DNA of 64,000 bases, from assembly GCA_038120515.1 (NCBI GenBank), contig JAYOLW010000001.1, positions 82,784-146,783 on the forward strand, given 5' to 3'. The DNA is from JADHOX01 sp038120515 (lineage in GTDB: Bacteria > Pseudomonadota > Alphaproteobacteria > Rickettsiales > JABIRX01). Shown in pieces: positions 36,198 through 45,601 of the stretch (position 1 is its first letter; every line of letters begins with the position of its first letter). The translations under genes and the position numbers were made by a program. The notes under the pieces are model-generated. The model did not search any database. It was not told the DNA's origin and saw nothing but the letters and a program-made list of their open reading frames with translations.

Positions 36198-37281
36198 TTT
36201 TGATATCTGAAAAATTAATTCTAGGGTCGATTAAAAAATATAAAATATCACTAATCAGATTAAAGACAAGTCCAATTAAACTATATATATATACTGTTGC
36301 AAAAATAACTGGGTAGTCTCGAGTTAAGGCAGAGTCAAAACCTAGCAAACCTAGTCCATCAAGCGAAAAGACAATTTCTATTAATAAAGAGCTTGTAAAT
36401 AAAATCTTAATTAAGGTTTCAGGTAGGGACGATATAACTAGAATCATACTGTTTCGAAACACATGGCCATATAAAATTTGTTTCTGATTTAGCCCCTTGG
36501 CTTTTGCTGTAACTACATATTGTTTTGATAATTCATCAATAAAACAATTCTTTGTAAGCATTGTCAGGGAGGCAAATCCTCCAATTATAAGCGCAAGAGT
36601 CGGTAAAAATAGATGTTTAATATAGTCTAAAATTTTGCCAAAGAATGATAATTCAGCAAAATTTTCTGAGATAATTCCAGAAAGTGGAAAAATTGGGAAA
36701 TATCCACCTTTAGCAAAAACAACTATAAGAAAAATAGCAAAAAGAAATGCAGGTATTGAATAAAATGTGAAAATTACTAAGCTAGAATATAAATCAAACT
36801 TACTGCCATCTGTAATTGCTTTTCTAATACCTAAAGGAATTGAAATTAAATAAATTAATAATGTTGACCATAAGCCAAGGGAAATTGATATTGGCAAACG
36901 TTCAATAATTAAGTCTGATACTTTCTGGCCTTTAAAAAAACTCTCGCCAAAATCAAAGAAAAGATATTGCTTTATCATTAAAAAAAATCTCTGATGCGCA
37001 GGTTTGTCAAATCCAAATCTTGCTTCAAGCTCTTTGATAATCTCAGCATCTAAACCATAACTATTAATGTTGTGTGAATTATCTAGTTTATTATTGGCGC
37101 TTATATCTAAAGATGCTGAATCTAAAAAGTTTGTCGAAGCAGAGTTGTTATGTTTTAATTCTGATAAAACTTGGTTTATCGGGCCACCTGGTGCGAATTG
37201 AATAATGACAAAATTTAAAAGTAATATACCAATTAATGTAGGAAATATTAGAAAGAATCTTTTGCAGATATAAATTAACAT
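36187..37281 (-). CDS. yejB: ABC transporter permease, YejB-like (peptide/microcin C type)
   Basis: An inner-membrane permease of 364 residues. It opens with the YICKRFFLIFPTLIGILLLNF membrane segment and the FAPGGPI motif of the DppB/YejB family, then an extended periplasmic loop (about 45-85) typical of YejB over DppB. The coupling segment with TAKAKGLNQKQILYGHVFRN is the EAA motif. YejA (binding protein), YejE and YejF are not adjacent, so the rest of the importer must lie elsewhere or be lost. It would take up oligopeptides. Confidence 0.85.
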   Translation of the reverse strand: MLIYICKRFFLIFPTLIGILLLNFVIIQFAPGGPINQVLSELKHNNSASTNFLDSASLDISANNKLDNSHNINSYGLDAEIIKELEARFGFDKPAHQRFFLMIKQYLFFDFGESFFKGQKVSDLIIERLPISISLGLWSTLLIYLISIPLGIRKAITDGSKFDLYSSLVIFTFYSIPAFLFAIFLIVVFAKGGYFPIFPLSGIISENFAELSFFGKILDYIKHLFLPTLALIIGGFASLTMLTKNCFIDELSKQYVVTAKAKGLNQKQILYGHVFRNSMILVISSLPETLIKILFTSSLLIEIVFSLDGLGLLGFDSALTRDYPVIFATVYIYSLIGLVFNLISDILYFLIDPRINFSDIKNGF

Positions 37282-37293
37282 ATTAAGTAAAAA

Positions 37294-38241
37294 TTAATGA
37301 CAGCCCATTCTTTTCAACTCTTTGTCTAAATTATAAACTAACTCTTCTTTAAAATTACGATAAAAAATGATTCGAGCTTTTCTAAAATAGTCACAAGCTT
37401 TTTCTTGTTCGTTTATAACTTCATATACTGTACCTAAATTAAAATATTGTGTTGCGGCTCTAAGTTCGTTGGATAATTTGTTGTTTATATCAAGAGCTGC
37501 AAAATAATATTTCTTTGCTAGGCTATAATCTCCCATTTGCTGATAAACTACACCAATATTAGATTCTGCGCTAGCAACATATTGCCATTCGCCATAGATT
37601 TGAGCTTCATGGGCAAGTTTGGCGTAAAAGCTTATAGCATTATTGTTGTCACCGGTAAGTCTATAAATATGACCAATATCATTTAAGGCATTAAAGTTTT
37701 TATTATTAAGTCTAAAAGCTTTTTCGTAATAACTTAACGCAAATTCTGGATCTTCAAAGATTTCAAAATTTCCAACATGTAAAAGAAATTCAGATTTTTC
37801 TTTGTCAGATGTTGAATTTTGATATCTAGTCAACATGATATTTTTGGCAGGTGTGAAATTGCCAACTTTAATTTGTTGAAAAGCATCATTAATAAATGTT
37901 TTGGAAAGGTGATTTCGACTATGTTTTTGTAAGGTTATAAGTTCATCAATTGATGATTCAAGATTCTGAATAATTTCTGGGGGGTATTTTTGTTTAAGAT
38001 CTTGAGGAATTAGTTCATCAATTAATTCTTCATTTGGAGTCTTTCCAACATTAGTAGCAAAAGGTGATCTAATTGAAAGAATAGAATCATATGTTTTGTT
38101 AAATGAAGGTACTGAGTCATTAAGGTTCATTAAGGTTGAATAGATAATGGGCTTAAATTGCAATAGAATTGGAATTAAGATTGCGACAAGAGTAACTTTA
38201 AAAAAATTTTTAACTAAGAATTTGGCAAAAAATTCAATCAT
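37294..38241 (-). CDS. Membrane-anchored TPR protein
   Basis: A 315-residue protein with one N-terminal membrane helix (about residues 13-30) and three or more tetratricopeptide repeats in the C-terminal half, such as ALNDIGHIYRLTGDNNNAIS and ESNIGVVYQQMGDYSLAKKY. The region between (60-150) is charged. It is likely in the inner membrane with the repeats in the periplasm or cytoplasm. The partner is unknown. It lies upstream of yejB on the same strand, 12 bp away, and may be cotranscribed. Confidence 0.7.
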   Translation of the reverse strand: MIEFFAKFLVKNFFKVTLVAILIPILLQFKPIIYSTLMNLNDSVPSFNKTYDSILSIRSPFATNVGKTPNEELIDELIPQDLKQKYPPEIIQNLESSIDELITLQKHSRNHLSKTFINDAFQQIKVGNFTPAKNIMLTRYQNSTSDKEKSEFLLHVGNFEIFEDPEFALSYYEKAFRLNNKNFNALNDIGHIYRLTGDNNNAISFYAKLAHEAQIYGEWQYVASAESNIGVVYQQMGDYSLAKKYYFAALDINNKLSNELRAATQYFNLGTVYEVINEQEKACDYFRKARIIFYRNFKEELVYNLDKELKRMGCH

Positions 38242-38322
38242 GGTTTTGTAAAAAAATATAATTTAAACATTATGAACTTAACAATAATAAAGACAAGTAT
38301 GAAAAGTTTAAAAACAATTTTG

Positions 38323-39225
38323 TTATTGTTGCAACTTGTTTTTAAATTCAAGAATTTGATTAAGATCTTTTATATCACCATTACAATGAAGCACTATATC
38401 ACAACCAGCCATGAAAGTTCTTTCAATTTTTTCTTTTACTGTTCCACTTAGCGCTTTCATGCATATATCGTCGCTAACAAGCAAGTTTTTAAAACCTATT
38501 TTGTTTCTAATATAGTTAATCGCTTTTTTTGAAGTTGTTACAGGATTTCTTTTGTCTATAGCTTCATAAATTATATGAGCTGTCATAGCCATAGGCATGT
38601 CTTTAAGAGCTGTAAAAACTGTAAAATCTGTTTTAGCTAATATATGCTCTTCAGTTTTAATTACAGGAAGATCGAGATGCGAGTCGCAATTTGCACGACC
38701 ATGTCCAGGAATATGTTTGATAATAGGAACTATGTTGTTTTGAGCTAAAATATTACAACAGGTTTTTGCTAGTTTGATAACTATATCTGGGTTGCTGCTA
38801 TATGCTCTTGAGCCAATTATTTGATCTGAATCTTCAAAAAACAAATCACATACAGGCATACAACAAACATTAATATCGAGGATTTTTAATCTACGAATAA
38901 TTTGTTGAGTTGTAGTTTCGGCTAGTTCGATAGCCGCATTTGGGTCTGTTATAAATAATTTGCCTATAATTCCAGCAGCTAAAATATCATCATTAAAAAG
39001 ATGGTTAGTTCTAGAAACCTTACCACCTTCTTCATCAATCAACACCATTAAATTAGGGTTGTTAGCAGCTAATTTTGCGTCATGAATAAGTTTCTGAGTT
39101 TGGTCTATATTTTCAATGTTGCGTTTAAAAAGAATAATACCTATTGGTCTTAAATCTTGAAGAATTTCAGTTTCTTCTGTTGTGATTTCTATAGAATTTA
39201 GTCCGATAATAAATGGCGAAATCAT
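38323..39225 (-). CDS. nagZ: Beta-N-acetylhexosaminidase NagZ
   Basis: A cytoplasmic glycoside hydrolase family 3 enzyme that removes N-acetylglucosamine from anhydro-muropeptides in peptidoglycan recycling. At 300 residues it has FKRNIEN near the start, VLIDEEGGKVSR, the signature KHIPGHGRANCDSH (with the catalytic histidine of the family) and LVSDDICMKAL with the nucleophile aspartate. It follows argS and a SPOR gene in the order typical of alphaproteobacteria. Its presence implies a real peptidoglycan cell wall. Confidence 0.93.
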   Translation of the reverse strand: MISPFIIGLNSIEITTEETEILQDLRPIGIILFKRNIENIDQTQKLIHDAKLAANNPNLMVLIDEEGGKVSRTNHLFNDDILAAGIIGKLFITDPNAAIELAETTTQQIIRRLKILDINVCCMPVCDLFFEDSDQIIGSRAYSSNPDIVIKLAKTCCNILAQNNIVPIIKHIPGHGRANCDSHLDLPVIKTEEHILAKTDFTVFTALKDMPMAMTAHIIYEAIDKRNPVTTSKKAINYIRNKIGFKNLLVSDDICMKALSGTVKEKIERTFMAGCDIVLHCNGDIKDLNQILEFKNKLQQ

Positions 39226-39234
39226 ATTAAGATA

Positions 39235-39825
39235 TTAGAATTGAACAAAAAAACAGGAAACCCCATTTTTTCGAAGGTTTGAGCAAAATTCTTTGGCCTC
39301 ATTATAGTTTTTAAAAGGTCCAATAAATAGCTTGTATAATGACATATCAGAGTTTTTTACAAAGAATTTTTTGTTTTTAATAAGTAGAGGAAATGATACT
39401 TTTATTTTATTTACATGTTCAGAAATATTTTCCTTATTATTAAAGGCACCAAGCTGAAGTAAATTATCTTTTTCTTCTTCTTGATTGTTATCTATGTTTT
39501 CGATAGGAATTTCATTCTCTATGATTTTATCATCTGAAAGCTCTAAGGATTTATTCTGATCTGTTTCTTTGACAATGTTTTGTTGCGTAATATCGTATTT
39601 ATTATCAGTTACGAAATCAGAAATTATTTTCTCTACTTCTTCATTTTGATTTTCATTTTTTGTTGGTAAAATGATATATGGTTCATTATCAAATTTTATT
39701 GCTTTTAAGGTTCTGTTATTGATTTGAAATAGATATTCATCATAAGCCTTAATAACGACAAATGCAAATAAGACGAGAGATAATGTTATATAGATTGAAC
39801 GAAGAATTTTGTTTGATTTTACCAT
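39235..39825 (-). CDS. SPOR-domain membrane protein
   Basis: A 196-residue protein with one N-terminal membrane helix (residues 9-25), a long charged Glu/Asn/Asp linker (50-120), and a C-terminal SPOR domain (about 120-196), with LQLGAFNNKENISEHVNKI and YKLFIGPFKNYNEAKEFCSN. SPOR domains bind denuded peptidoglycan at division sites. Placed between argS and nagZ as in many alphaproteobacteria; the start ATG overlaps the argS stop. Confidence 0.9.
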   Translation of the reverse strand: MVKSNKILRSIYITLSLVLFAFVVIKAYDEYLFQINNRTLKAIKFDNEPYIILPTKNENQNEEVEKIISDFVTDNKYDITQQNIVKETDQNKSLELSDDKIIENEIPIENIDNNQEEEKDNLLQLGAFNNKENISEHVNKIKVSFPLLIKNKKFFVKNSDMSLYKLFIGPFKNYNEAKEFCSNLRKNGVSCFFVQF

Positions 39826-41543
39826 TATTCCATTTTGTCTAAAGCCTTAATACTAAAAATATTTAATATTTTAGCAATTATATCTTTTATCACAAGCAGC
39901 AAAATTATTCGGGCTTGGGTAATTTCTCTGTTATCATGGATCAATCGCATTTCTGAGCGGTTTTTACCTAAATTCCAATATGAGTGAAACTCTCCAGCTA
40001 ATTCATAGATATAATTCACAAGTTGATGTGGCTCAAAATTTTTGGTTGCAGAAAATACAATTTGCGGCAAGGCTGATATTTTTTTGATTAAATCACATTC
40101 AGATTTGTCAGTAAGATGTTTTAAATAATCATTTTTAATATCGCTTATATCAATATCAATATTTCGAATTACAGAACAAATTCTAGCATGAGCATATTGG
40201 ATATAAAATACAGGATTATCTTTTGATTGTTCAAGTGCTTTAGAAAGATCAAAATCAAAAACTGTATCATTTTTACGAGATAGCATTAAGAGTCTGAGTG
40301 CATCACTACCAATTTGTTCAACAACATCATCCATGGTGATATAGTTTCCGGCTCTTTTTGACATTTTAAGAGGCTGTCCATCTTTAACAAAATTAACTAA
40401 TTGGCACAATATTGTTGTGCATTCAACTTTGTTATTAGATAAAGCTTTGACAGCGGCCGTAATTCTTTTGGTATAGCCACCATGATCAGCACCTAAAAGT
40501 AATATTAGTTTATCATAACCACGATCAATTTTGTCTTTATGATAGGCTATATCTGCTGCAAAATATGTCCAGCTTTCATCTGATTTCTGTAGCGATCTAT
40601 CCATATCGTCACCAAACTCGGTTGACTTAAATAAAAGCATTTGTTCAGAAGAATTAGAGTTTTTAGAGTCAAAAGCTTTTGGTTTTTCTAGCTCTCCATA
40701 ATATAAAAGGTTAAGATCTTTGAGGAAATTTGTAGATTCTTGAATTTTGTTTTCTTGATGAAGCTTTAATTCAGATGAGTTTATGTCATGTCTGACATTT
40801 ATGTTAGCAAATGATTTAATTATTATTTTTTTGATTTTGTCAGTTGCAAAGTTCTTAAGAATCGGTAAATAATCTGATTCATCCATATTAAGATATTTAT
40901 CTCCATCACGTCCGATTAAATCTTTAGCGATATCAATTAAATAATTTCCTGGATATAACCCTTTTGGTATATCAATGGATTTGTTTAGTAATATTTCTTG
41001 ATAGCGAATATATAGTGATTTTGCTAAAATGTCTATTTGGCCACCAGCATCATTAAAATAATTTTCTCTAGTAACTTCATAGCCACTAAATTCTAACAAA
41101 TTGGCCAAAGCACTACCAATTATAAGGCTTCTAGAATGTCCAACATGGACTGGTCCAGTAGGATTTGGAGAGCCGAATTCAATATTAATTTTTACATCTG
41201 AACCAATTTTTAGTGAGCCAAATTCTTTAAGATTGTTGTAAATGTTGCCGAGATGGTTTTGGTAAAAAGACTCGCTTAAAGTAAAATTAACAAAACCAGG
41301 GCCTGCAATTTCAATCTTGGTAAAAATAGGATCTTGCTCTAACTTAGATTTTATTTTTTCAGCAATATCTCTTGGTTTCGTTTTGAGTGTTTTTGTAAGA
41401 ACTAAGGCTGCATTGGTGGCAAAGTCACCATGTTCTTTGTTTTTAGGTACTTCTACTGTTATTTTTGCATTAGAGTTACATGTTTCGCTGCCAAAAATAT
41501 TATTAATTTTTGTTAAAATTAGTTCAGATAGATTTTGTTCCAT
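39825..41543 (-). CDS. argS: Arginyl-tRNA synthetase
   Basis: Charges tRNA-Arg. This class Ia synthetase of 572 residues has an N-terminal Add-1 domain (to about 100), the HIGH-type motif GPVHVGHSRS, and the KMSKRAG loop followed by the anticodon-binding helical domain. Length is normal. It heads the argS-SPOR-nagZ run and begins 8 bp after the HAD gene end on the same strand. Confidence 0.96.
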   Translation of the reverse strand: MEQNLSELILTKINNIFGSETCNSNAKITVEVPKNKEHGDFATNAALVLTKTLKTKPRDIAEKIKSKLEQDPIFTKIEIAGPGFVNFTLSESFYQNHLGNIYNNLKEFGSLKIGSDVKINIEFGSPNPTGPVHVGHSRSLIIGSALANLLEFSGYEVTRENYFNDAGGQIDILAKSLYIRYQEILLNKSIDIPKGLYPGNYLIDIAKDLIGRDGDKYLNMDESDYLPILKNFATDKIKKIIIKSFANINVRHDINSSELKLHQENKIQESTNFLKDLNLLYYGELEKPKAFDSKNSNSSEQMLLFKSTEFGDDMDRSLQKSDESWTYFAADIAYHKDKIDRGYDKLILLLGADHGGYTKRITAAVKALSNNKVECTTILCQLVNFVKDGQPLKMSKRAGNYITMDDVVEQIGSDALRLLMLSRKNDTVFDFDLSKALEQSKDNPVFYIQYAHARICSVIRNIDIDISDIKNDYLKHLTDKSECDLIKKISALPQIVFSATKNFEPHQLVNYIYELAGEFHSYWNLGKNRSEMRLIHDNREITQARIILLLVIKDIIAKILNIFSIKALDKME

Positions 41544-41551
41544 TTTTTTGT

Positions 41552-42394
41552 TTAAAATAGGGATGAAATGAAAGTGCTTTCAATATTGTAGATTTCTTTA
41601 ATTCTACGAATTTGGCTTTCGGAAATCTCATCACCAACTTTTAAATCAATTTCATCATGAAGTAAACCTGAAGCAATCAATAAAGAATCGCAGCCAAAAT
41701 TATTTGCTCCTAAAACATCGGTAATAATTCCATCGCCGACAGCAATAATTTTGTTTTTTGGAGTTTTGTATTTGTTTGAAATATATTCATAACTATTTGG
41801 GTAAGGTTTGCCAAAATATTCTACTTTACCACCCATTTCAAGATATCTATCAGCAACTGCTCCAGCGCAAATATGTGATCTTCCACCTGCCTTATGAACT
41901 TTTTTATCAGGATTGATGCAATAAAATAATAGATTGTTCTCAAATGCTTGATTTAACTCGTTTTGTACATCAGAAACTTCTTGTTTTATGTCAAGTCCTG
42001 TAGCTATGACGAAATCTGCATTCTTAGCATCTGCTTCAATCATTTTGTCAGTTCCATCAAAAATATTTCTATCTTTTTCAGGTCCAATATAAAAATATTT
42101 GTGAGTGCTTGCAGATTGGTCAAAAAAATGAAATGCAACTTCACCAGAAGTTACGATATCGGCATAATCTTGATTCTTGTAAATGTCGAAATCTTCTAAA
42201 CGTTTTTTAGTGGTAATTGCTCTTCTTGGAGCGTTAGATAAGAAAATAATTGTTTTGTTTCTTTTTTTTAACTCATCCAGGGTTGTTCTAACATTTTGAT
42301 ATAATTCTGAACCATTATGAATTACGCCAAAAATATCTAAGATTATTAGATCGTAATTATCAATTACATCTATAATTGAATTAATTTTCATCAT
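41552..42394 (-). CDS. HAD-superfamily hydrolase, TIGR01459-type (class IIA)
   Basis: A 280-residue haloacid-dehalogenase-type phosphatase. Motif I is ILDIFGVIHNG with nucleophile Asp20, motif II ends IIFLSNAPR, and motif IV is IIAVGDGIITDVLGA. The cap inserted between motifs II and III puts it in class IIA (NagD-like), and the motif I sequence is close to the alphaproteobacterial family known as TIGR01459. The substrate is not known. The gene overlaps def by 14 bp. Confidence 0.87.
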   Translation of the reverse strand: MMKINSIIDVIDNYDLIILDIFGVIHNGSELYQNVRTTLDELKKRNKTIIFLSNAPRRAITTKKRLEDFDIYKNQDYADIVTSGEVAFHFFDQSASTHKYFYIGPEKDRNIFDGTDKMIEADAKNADFVIATGLDIKQEVSDVQNELNQAFENNLLFYCINPDKKVHKAGGRSHICAGAVADRYLEMGGKVEYFGKPYPNSYEYISNKYKTPKNKIIAVGDGIITDVLGANNFGCDSLLIASGLLHDEIDLKVGDEISESQIRRIKEIYNIESTFISSLF

Positions 42395-42929
42395 GATTGA
42401 TACCTTGTTTCTTTAGTTTTTTTAGTAACATGTTTCGTTTTAAAGGCGAAAGATGATCTATGAATCTAATGCCATTTAGATGATCAATTTCATGCTGCAG
42501 GCAGATTGATAAAATCCCAGAAGCATGAATTTCTTGTTGTTTGCCATTAAAATCTAAATATTTAACGGTGATTTCATTGTGTCTTTTTACATTAGCAAAT
42601 TGTCCAGGGAATGATAAACAGCCTTCTTTATATATAATATATTCTTCAGATTCGTTTGTGATTTCAGGGTTAACAACAAATAACGGTTCAGTTAATATTT
42701 CTTTATTATCTTCGACATCATCATATCTTTCATTATCTTTAATATGTATAACTAATATTCTTTTTAGTTGTCCGATTTGAACAGCGGCAAGTCCAATGCC
42801 GTTTTCATGAATCATGGTTTCATACATATCTTGCATAAGTTTCTGAATTTTTTCATCAACTTTGGCAACTGGTTGTGATATTTCTTTTAATAATGGGTCT
42901 GGCCATTTAACTATTTTAAGTATGCTCAT
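42381..42929 (-). CDS. def: Peptide deformylase
   Basis: Removes the formyl group from new proteins. This metalloenzyme of 182 residues has motif 1 GIGLAAVQIG, motif 2 EGCLSFPG with the metal-binding cysteine, and motif 3 QHEIDHLNG with two metal-binding histidines and the catalytic glutamate. No separate fmt gene is next to it; instead a HAD phosphatase follows and an ABC-2 permease gene precedes it by 2 bp. Confidence 0.96.
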   Translation of the reverse strand: MSILKIVKWPDPLLKEISQPVAKVDEKIQKLMQDMYETMIHENGIGLAAVQIGQLKRILVIHIKDNERYDDVEDNKEILTEPLFVVNPEITNESEEYIIYKEGCLSFPGQFANVKRHNEITVKYLDFNGKQQEIHASGILSICLQHEIDHLNGIRFIDHLSPLKRNMLLKKLKKQGINHDEN

Positions 42930-42931
42930 AA

Positions 42932-43708
42932 TTAATTTTTAATTCGATAACCTTTTGAAAATATATATAATGTTATTATGAATATAGCTATAAAACAAGA
43001 TAGCAAATAAAGGCTACCAAATTTAAGGCTTGCGTCGTGATAACCCGTTATTGCAAATCTAATGCCGTCTATGACATAAAAAAAAGGGTTATATTGACTT
43101 ATCATATGCCAAAATTCAGGTAGCATTTTTATAGAATAAAACGTTCCAGATAAAAATGATAAAGGAGTAATTATATAGCTTGTTAAGGCTGACATTTGGT
43201 CAAAGCTATTTGCAAAAATTCCGCATAATGTACCTGCGACTCCCAATAGAAAAGCTGAGATGGTGATGTAATAAATAAGTGCTAAGTAATTATGAACCGA
43301 GAATTCTACAAAGAAACTGATGGCAAAGGCGGTCAGTATTGCAACAATTATTCCCCGTGAAGCAGCCGCTAGAATGGATGCTAAAACATATTCAATTGCA
43401 GAAATTGGCGGGATAATAACATCGGTAACATAGCCTAAAATCTTTGATGTGCAAAGTGAGGATGAGGAATTAGCGAAGGCGTTTTGAATAAGGGTCATAG
43501 CAATAAGACCTGGGGTTATAAATACTGCATAATCCAGATTGATATTTTCAATGTTTCGATTGCCAAAAGCTAAAGTAAATATTGCTAAAAATAGTAAGGA
43601 ATTAATTACAGGCGCAATTATCGTTTGGTTGAAAACTTTACAATATCGTAATATTTCTTTTTTAAGCAAGCTGTAAAGACCATATAAATTAAGGCTATCC
43701 TTTTTCAT
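42932..43708 (-). CDS. ABC-2 type transporter permease
   Basis: A 258-residue integral membrane protein with six predicted membrane segments. PLSFLSGTFYSIKMLPEFW and NPFFYVIDGIRFAITG are typical of YadH/NodJ-type exporters. The partner ATPase is not in the window. The substrate is unknown and could be a lipid or polysaccharide. It begins close to dnaG, which is divergent. Confidence 0.87.
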   Translation of the reverse strand: MKKDSLNLYGLYSLLKKEILRYCKVFNQTIIAPVINSLLFLAIFTLAFGNRNIENINLDYAVFITPGLIAMTLIQNAFANSSSSLCTSKILGYVTDVIIPPISAIEYVLASILAAASRGIIVAILTAFAISFFVEFSVHNYLALIYYITISAFLLGVAGTLCGIFANSFDQMSALTSYIITPLSFLSGTFYSIKMLPEFWHMISQYNPFFYVIDGIRFAITGYHDASLKFGSLYLLSCFIAIFIITLYIFSKGYRIKN

Positions 43709-43814
43709 ATCCTGAGGTTATAATAATTAACTAATTTTTAGCAAAAGGGGTTATAGGCTTTATTTATCAAAATTTAAAGCTATTTGTATATTGAAATTAC
43801 CTTAAGAATTTTAT

Positions 43815-45578
43815 ATGTCTGAATTTGAGCAATTTATTCAAAAAGTTAAAGATAGTATAGATTTAAGCTCTTATATTGGCAATTCTGTTAACCTTCAGTC
43901 AGTTGGTCTAAATAAATTTAAGGGCTGTTGTCCGTTTCATAATGAGAAAACACCTTCATTTACTGTCAATGACAATGATAAATATTATCATTGTTTTGGT
44001 TGCGGAGCTCATGGTGATATTATTACTTTTCTGCAAGAAAAAGAGGGGCATGATTTTAAATCAGCAATCCAGCTTTTATCTGAGAAAACTGGTATCGCTT
44101 TACCCAAAGCGCAAATTAATATTCGTGAGCTAAGTCTTAAGGATAAGCTTTATGATATCCATCATCAAGCAATGACTTATTTTTGTCAGCATTTGCAAAA
44201 ATCTGATAAAGCTTGCTCATATCTTAAAAATAGAGATTTTGACAAGAACTTAATTGAAAAATTTAAGATAGGCTTCGCTCCCAAAGGAAATTTGCTGTTA
44301 AAGCATCTTTTAAATCAAGGTTTTAGTGAGAATGAAATTATTGAATCTGGATTAGTTAGGAGATCAAAAGAGAGTAGGCTTTATGATTTGTTGCAGGATC
44401 GAGTAACTTTTCCAATTTTTGATATTCAAAATCGCGTTATTGCATTTGGTGGTAGGGTAATAGATGATAGTTTGCCTAAATATATCAATTCTCCAGAAAC
44501 ACAAATTTTTAAGAAGAAGCAGGTTTTGTTTAATATAGATAAAGCAAGACAAATTTCCTATGAACAAAAGCAGATTATTGTTTGCGAAGGTTATGCAGAT
44601 GTGATAAAGCTTGATAAATATGGCTATGAAAATTCTGTCGCTCCTCTTGGAACTGCATGTGGAGAAGAGCATCTTAAGCAATTATGGAAAATAGTCCAAA
44701 AGCCACATATATGTATGGATGGAGATCAGGCTGGCCTTAAAGCTATTTATCGGCTTGCAGTTGAGTCTCTTTCAATATTAAAGCCAGGTTATAGTCTTGC
44801 AATAGTTTTGCTCCCAAATGGTCAAGATCCTGATGATGTTGTTTCAAGTTCTAATGGTAAGTATAACTTTAAGCAGTTGCTTGCTCAGGCTCAAGATTTG
44901 CCAAATTTTATTTATGATTATAATTTAAAATTATTAAAGGATAATACTCCGGCGAGTATGGCTAGTTTTGAATCAGGTGTTTTTGCTTTATGTGAGAAAA
45001 TTGCCGATGAATATGTAAAAAAACATTTTGTTAATTTTTTTAAACAGAAGTTTTTTGAATTAGGGCGTTGGAGCAAAAGCTATAATAAGCCTGTTGTTAG
45101 ATCTGTGAATATTCCCAAGATTAATCAGGATAGTCTTAACGAAGTTCAAAAAATTGAGCGTGATTTGTTAGTTTTTCTATTATTGAATAAACATTTGTTA
45201 GCAAATGAGCAGTTTCAGCAAGATGTTTTTGACCTTAGTCTTTCTCATCAAAAATTCTCTAAGATTCTTTGTTTTTTCCAGAATGACCTTGAGGAAATTT
45301 CTTTAATGAAAGAAACGGAGTATTTTTCTTGGCTATGTAAATTTTCTGATGAATTAAGTAGTTTTGATTCTAGGTTCAAAAATTTGTCAGAATTAAATTC
45401 GTTAAAATTACAAGGTTTTGATTATAACAAGTGGCAGCAAATCCAAAAACTTTACTTTTTAACAAATATGCGTAAAGAATATGAAACGTTAGTTGTTAGT
45501 AATGATTCTGCACTAGTTGAAAGAGCTCAAAAACTGCTTGAACAAATGCTGCAATTACAAAATGAAATAAATAATTAA
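43815..45578 (+). CDS. dnaG: DNA primase
   Basis: Synthesises RNA primers at the replication fork. The 587-residue protein has an N-terminal CHC2 zinc ribbon (CPFHNEKTPSF, then HCFGCGAHGD), the primase core motif, a Toprim domain (VCEGYADVI near residue 258, then CMDGDQAGLKA), and a C-terminal helicase-binding domain that is poorly conserved. It stands upstream of rpoD by 23 bp, the core of the macromolecular synthesis operon; rpsU is absent from this operon. Confidence 0.96.
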   Translation: MSEFEQFIQKVKDSIDLSSYIGNSVNLQSVGLNKFKGCCPFHNEKTPSFTVNDNDKYYHCFGCGAHGDIITFLQEKEGHDFKSAIQLLSEKTGIALPKAQINIRELSLKDKLYDIHHQAMTYFCQHLQKSDKACSYLKNRDFDKNLIEKFKIGFAPKGNLLLKHLLNQGFSENEIIESGLVRRSKESRLYDLLQDRVTFPIFDIQNRVIAFGGRVIDDSLPKYINSPETQIFKKKQVLFNIDKARQISYEQKQIIVCEGYADVIKLDKYGYENSVAPLGTACGEEHLKQLWKIVQKPHICMDGDQAGLKAIYRLAVESLSILKPGYSLAIVLLPNGQDPDDVVSSSNGKYNFKQLLAQAQDLPNFIYDYNLKLLKDNTPASMASFESGVFALCEKIADEYVKKHFVNFFKQKFFELGRWSKSYNKPVVRSVNIPKINQDSLNEVQKIERDLLVFLLLNKHLLANEQFQQDVFDLSLSHQKFSKILCFFQNDLEEISLMKETEYFSWLCKFSDELSSFDSRFKNLSELNSLKLQGFDYNKWQQIQKLYFLTNMRKEYETLVVSNDSALVERAQKLLEQMLQLQNEINN

Positions 45579-45601
45579 TTAATAAATTTTCTAAATTCTA
45601 T

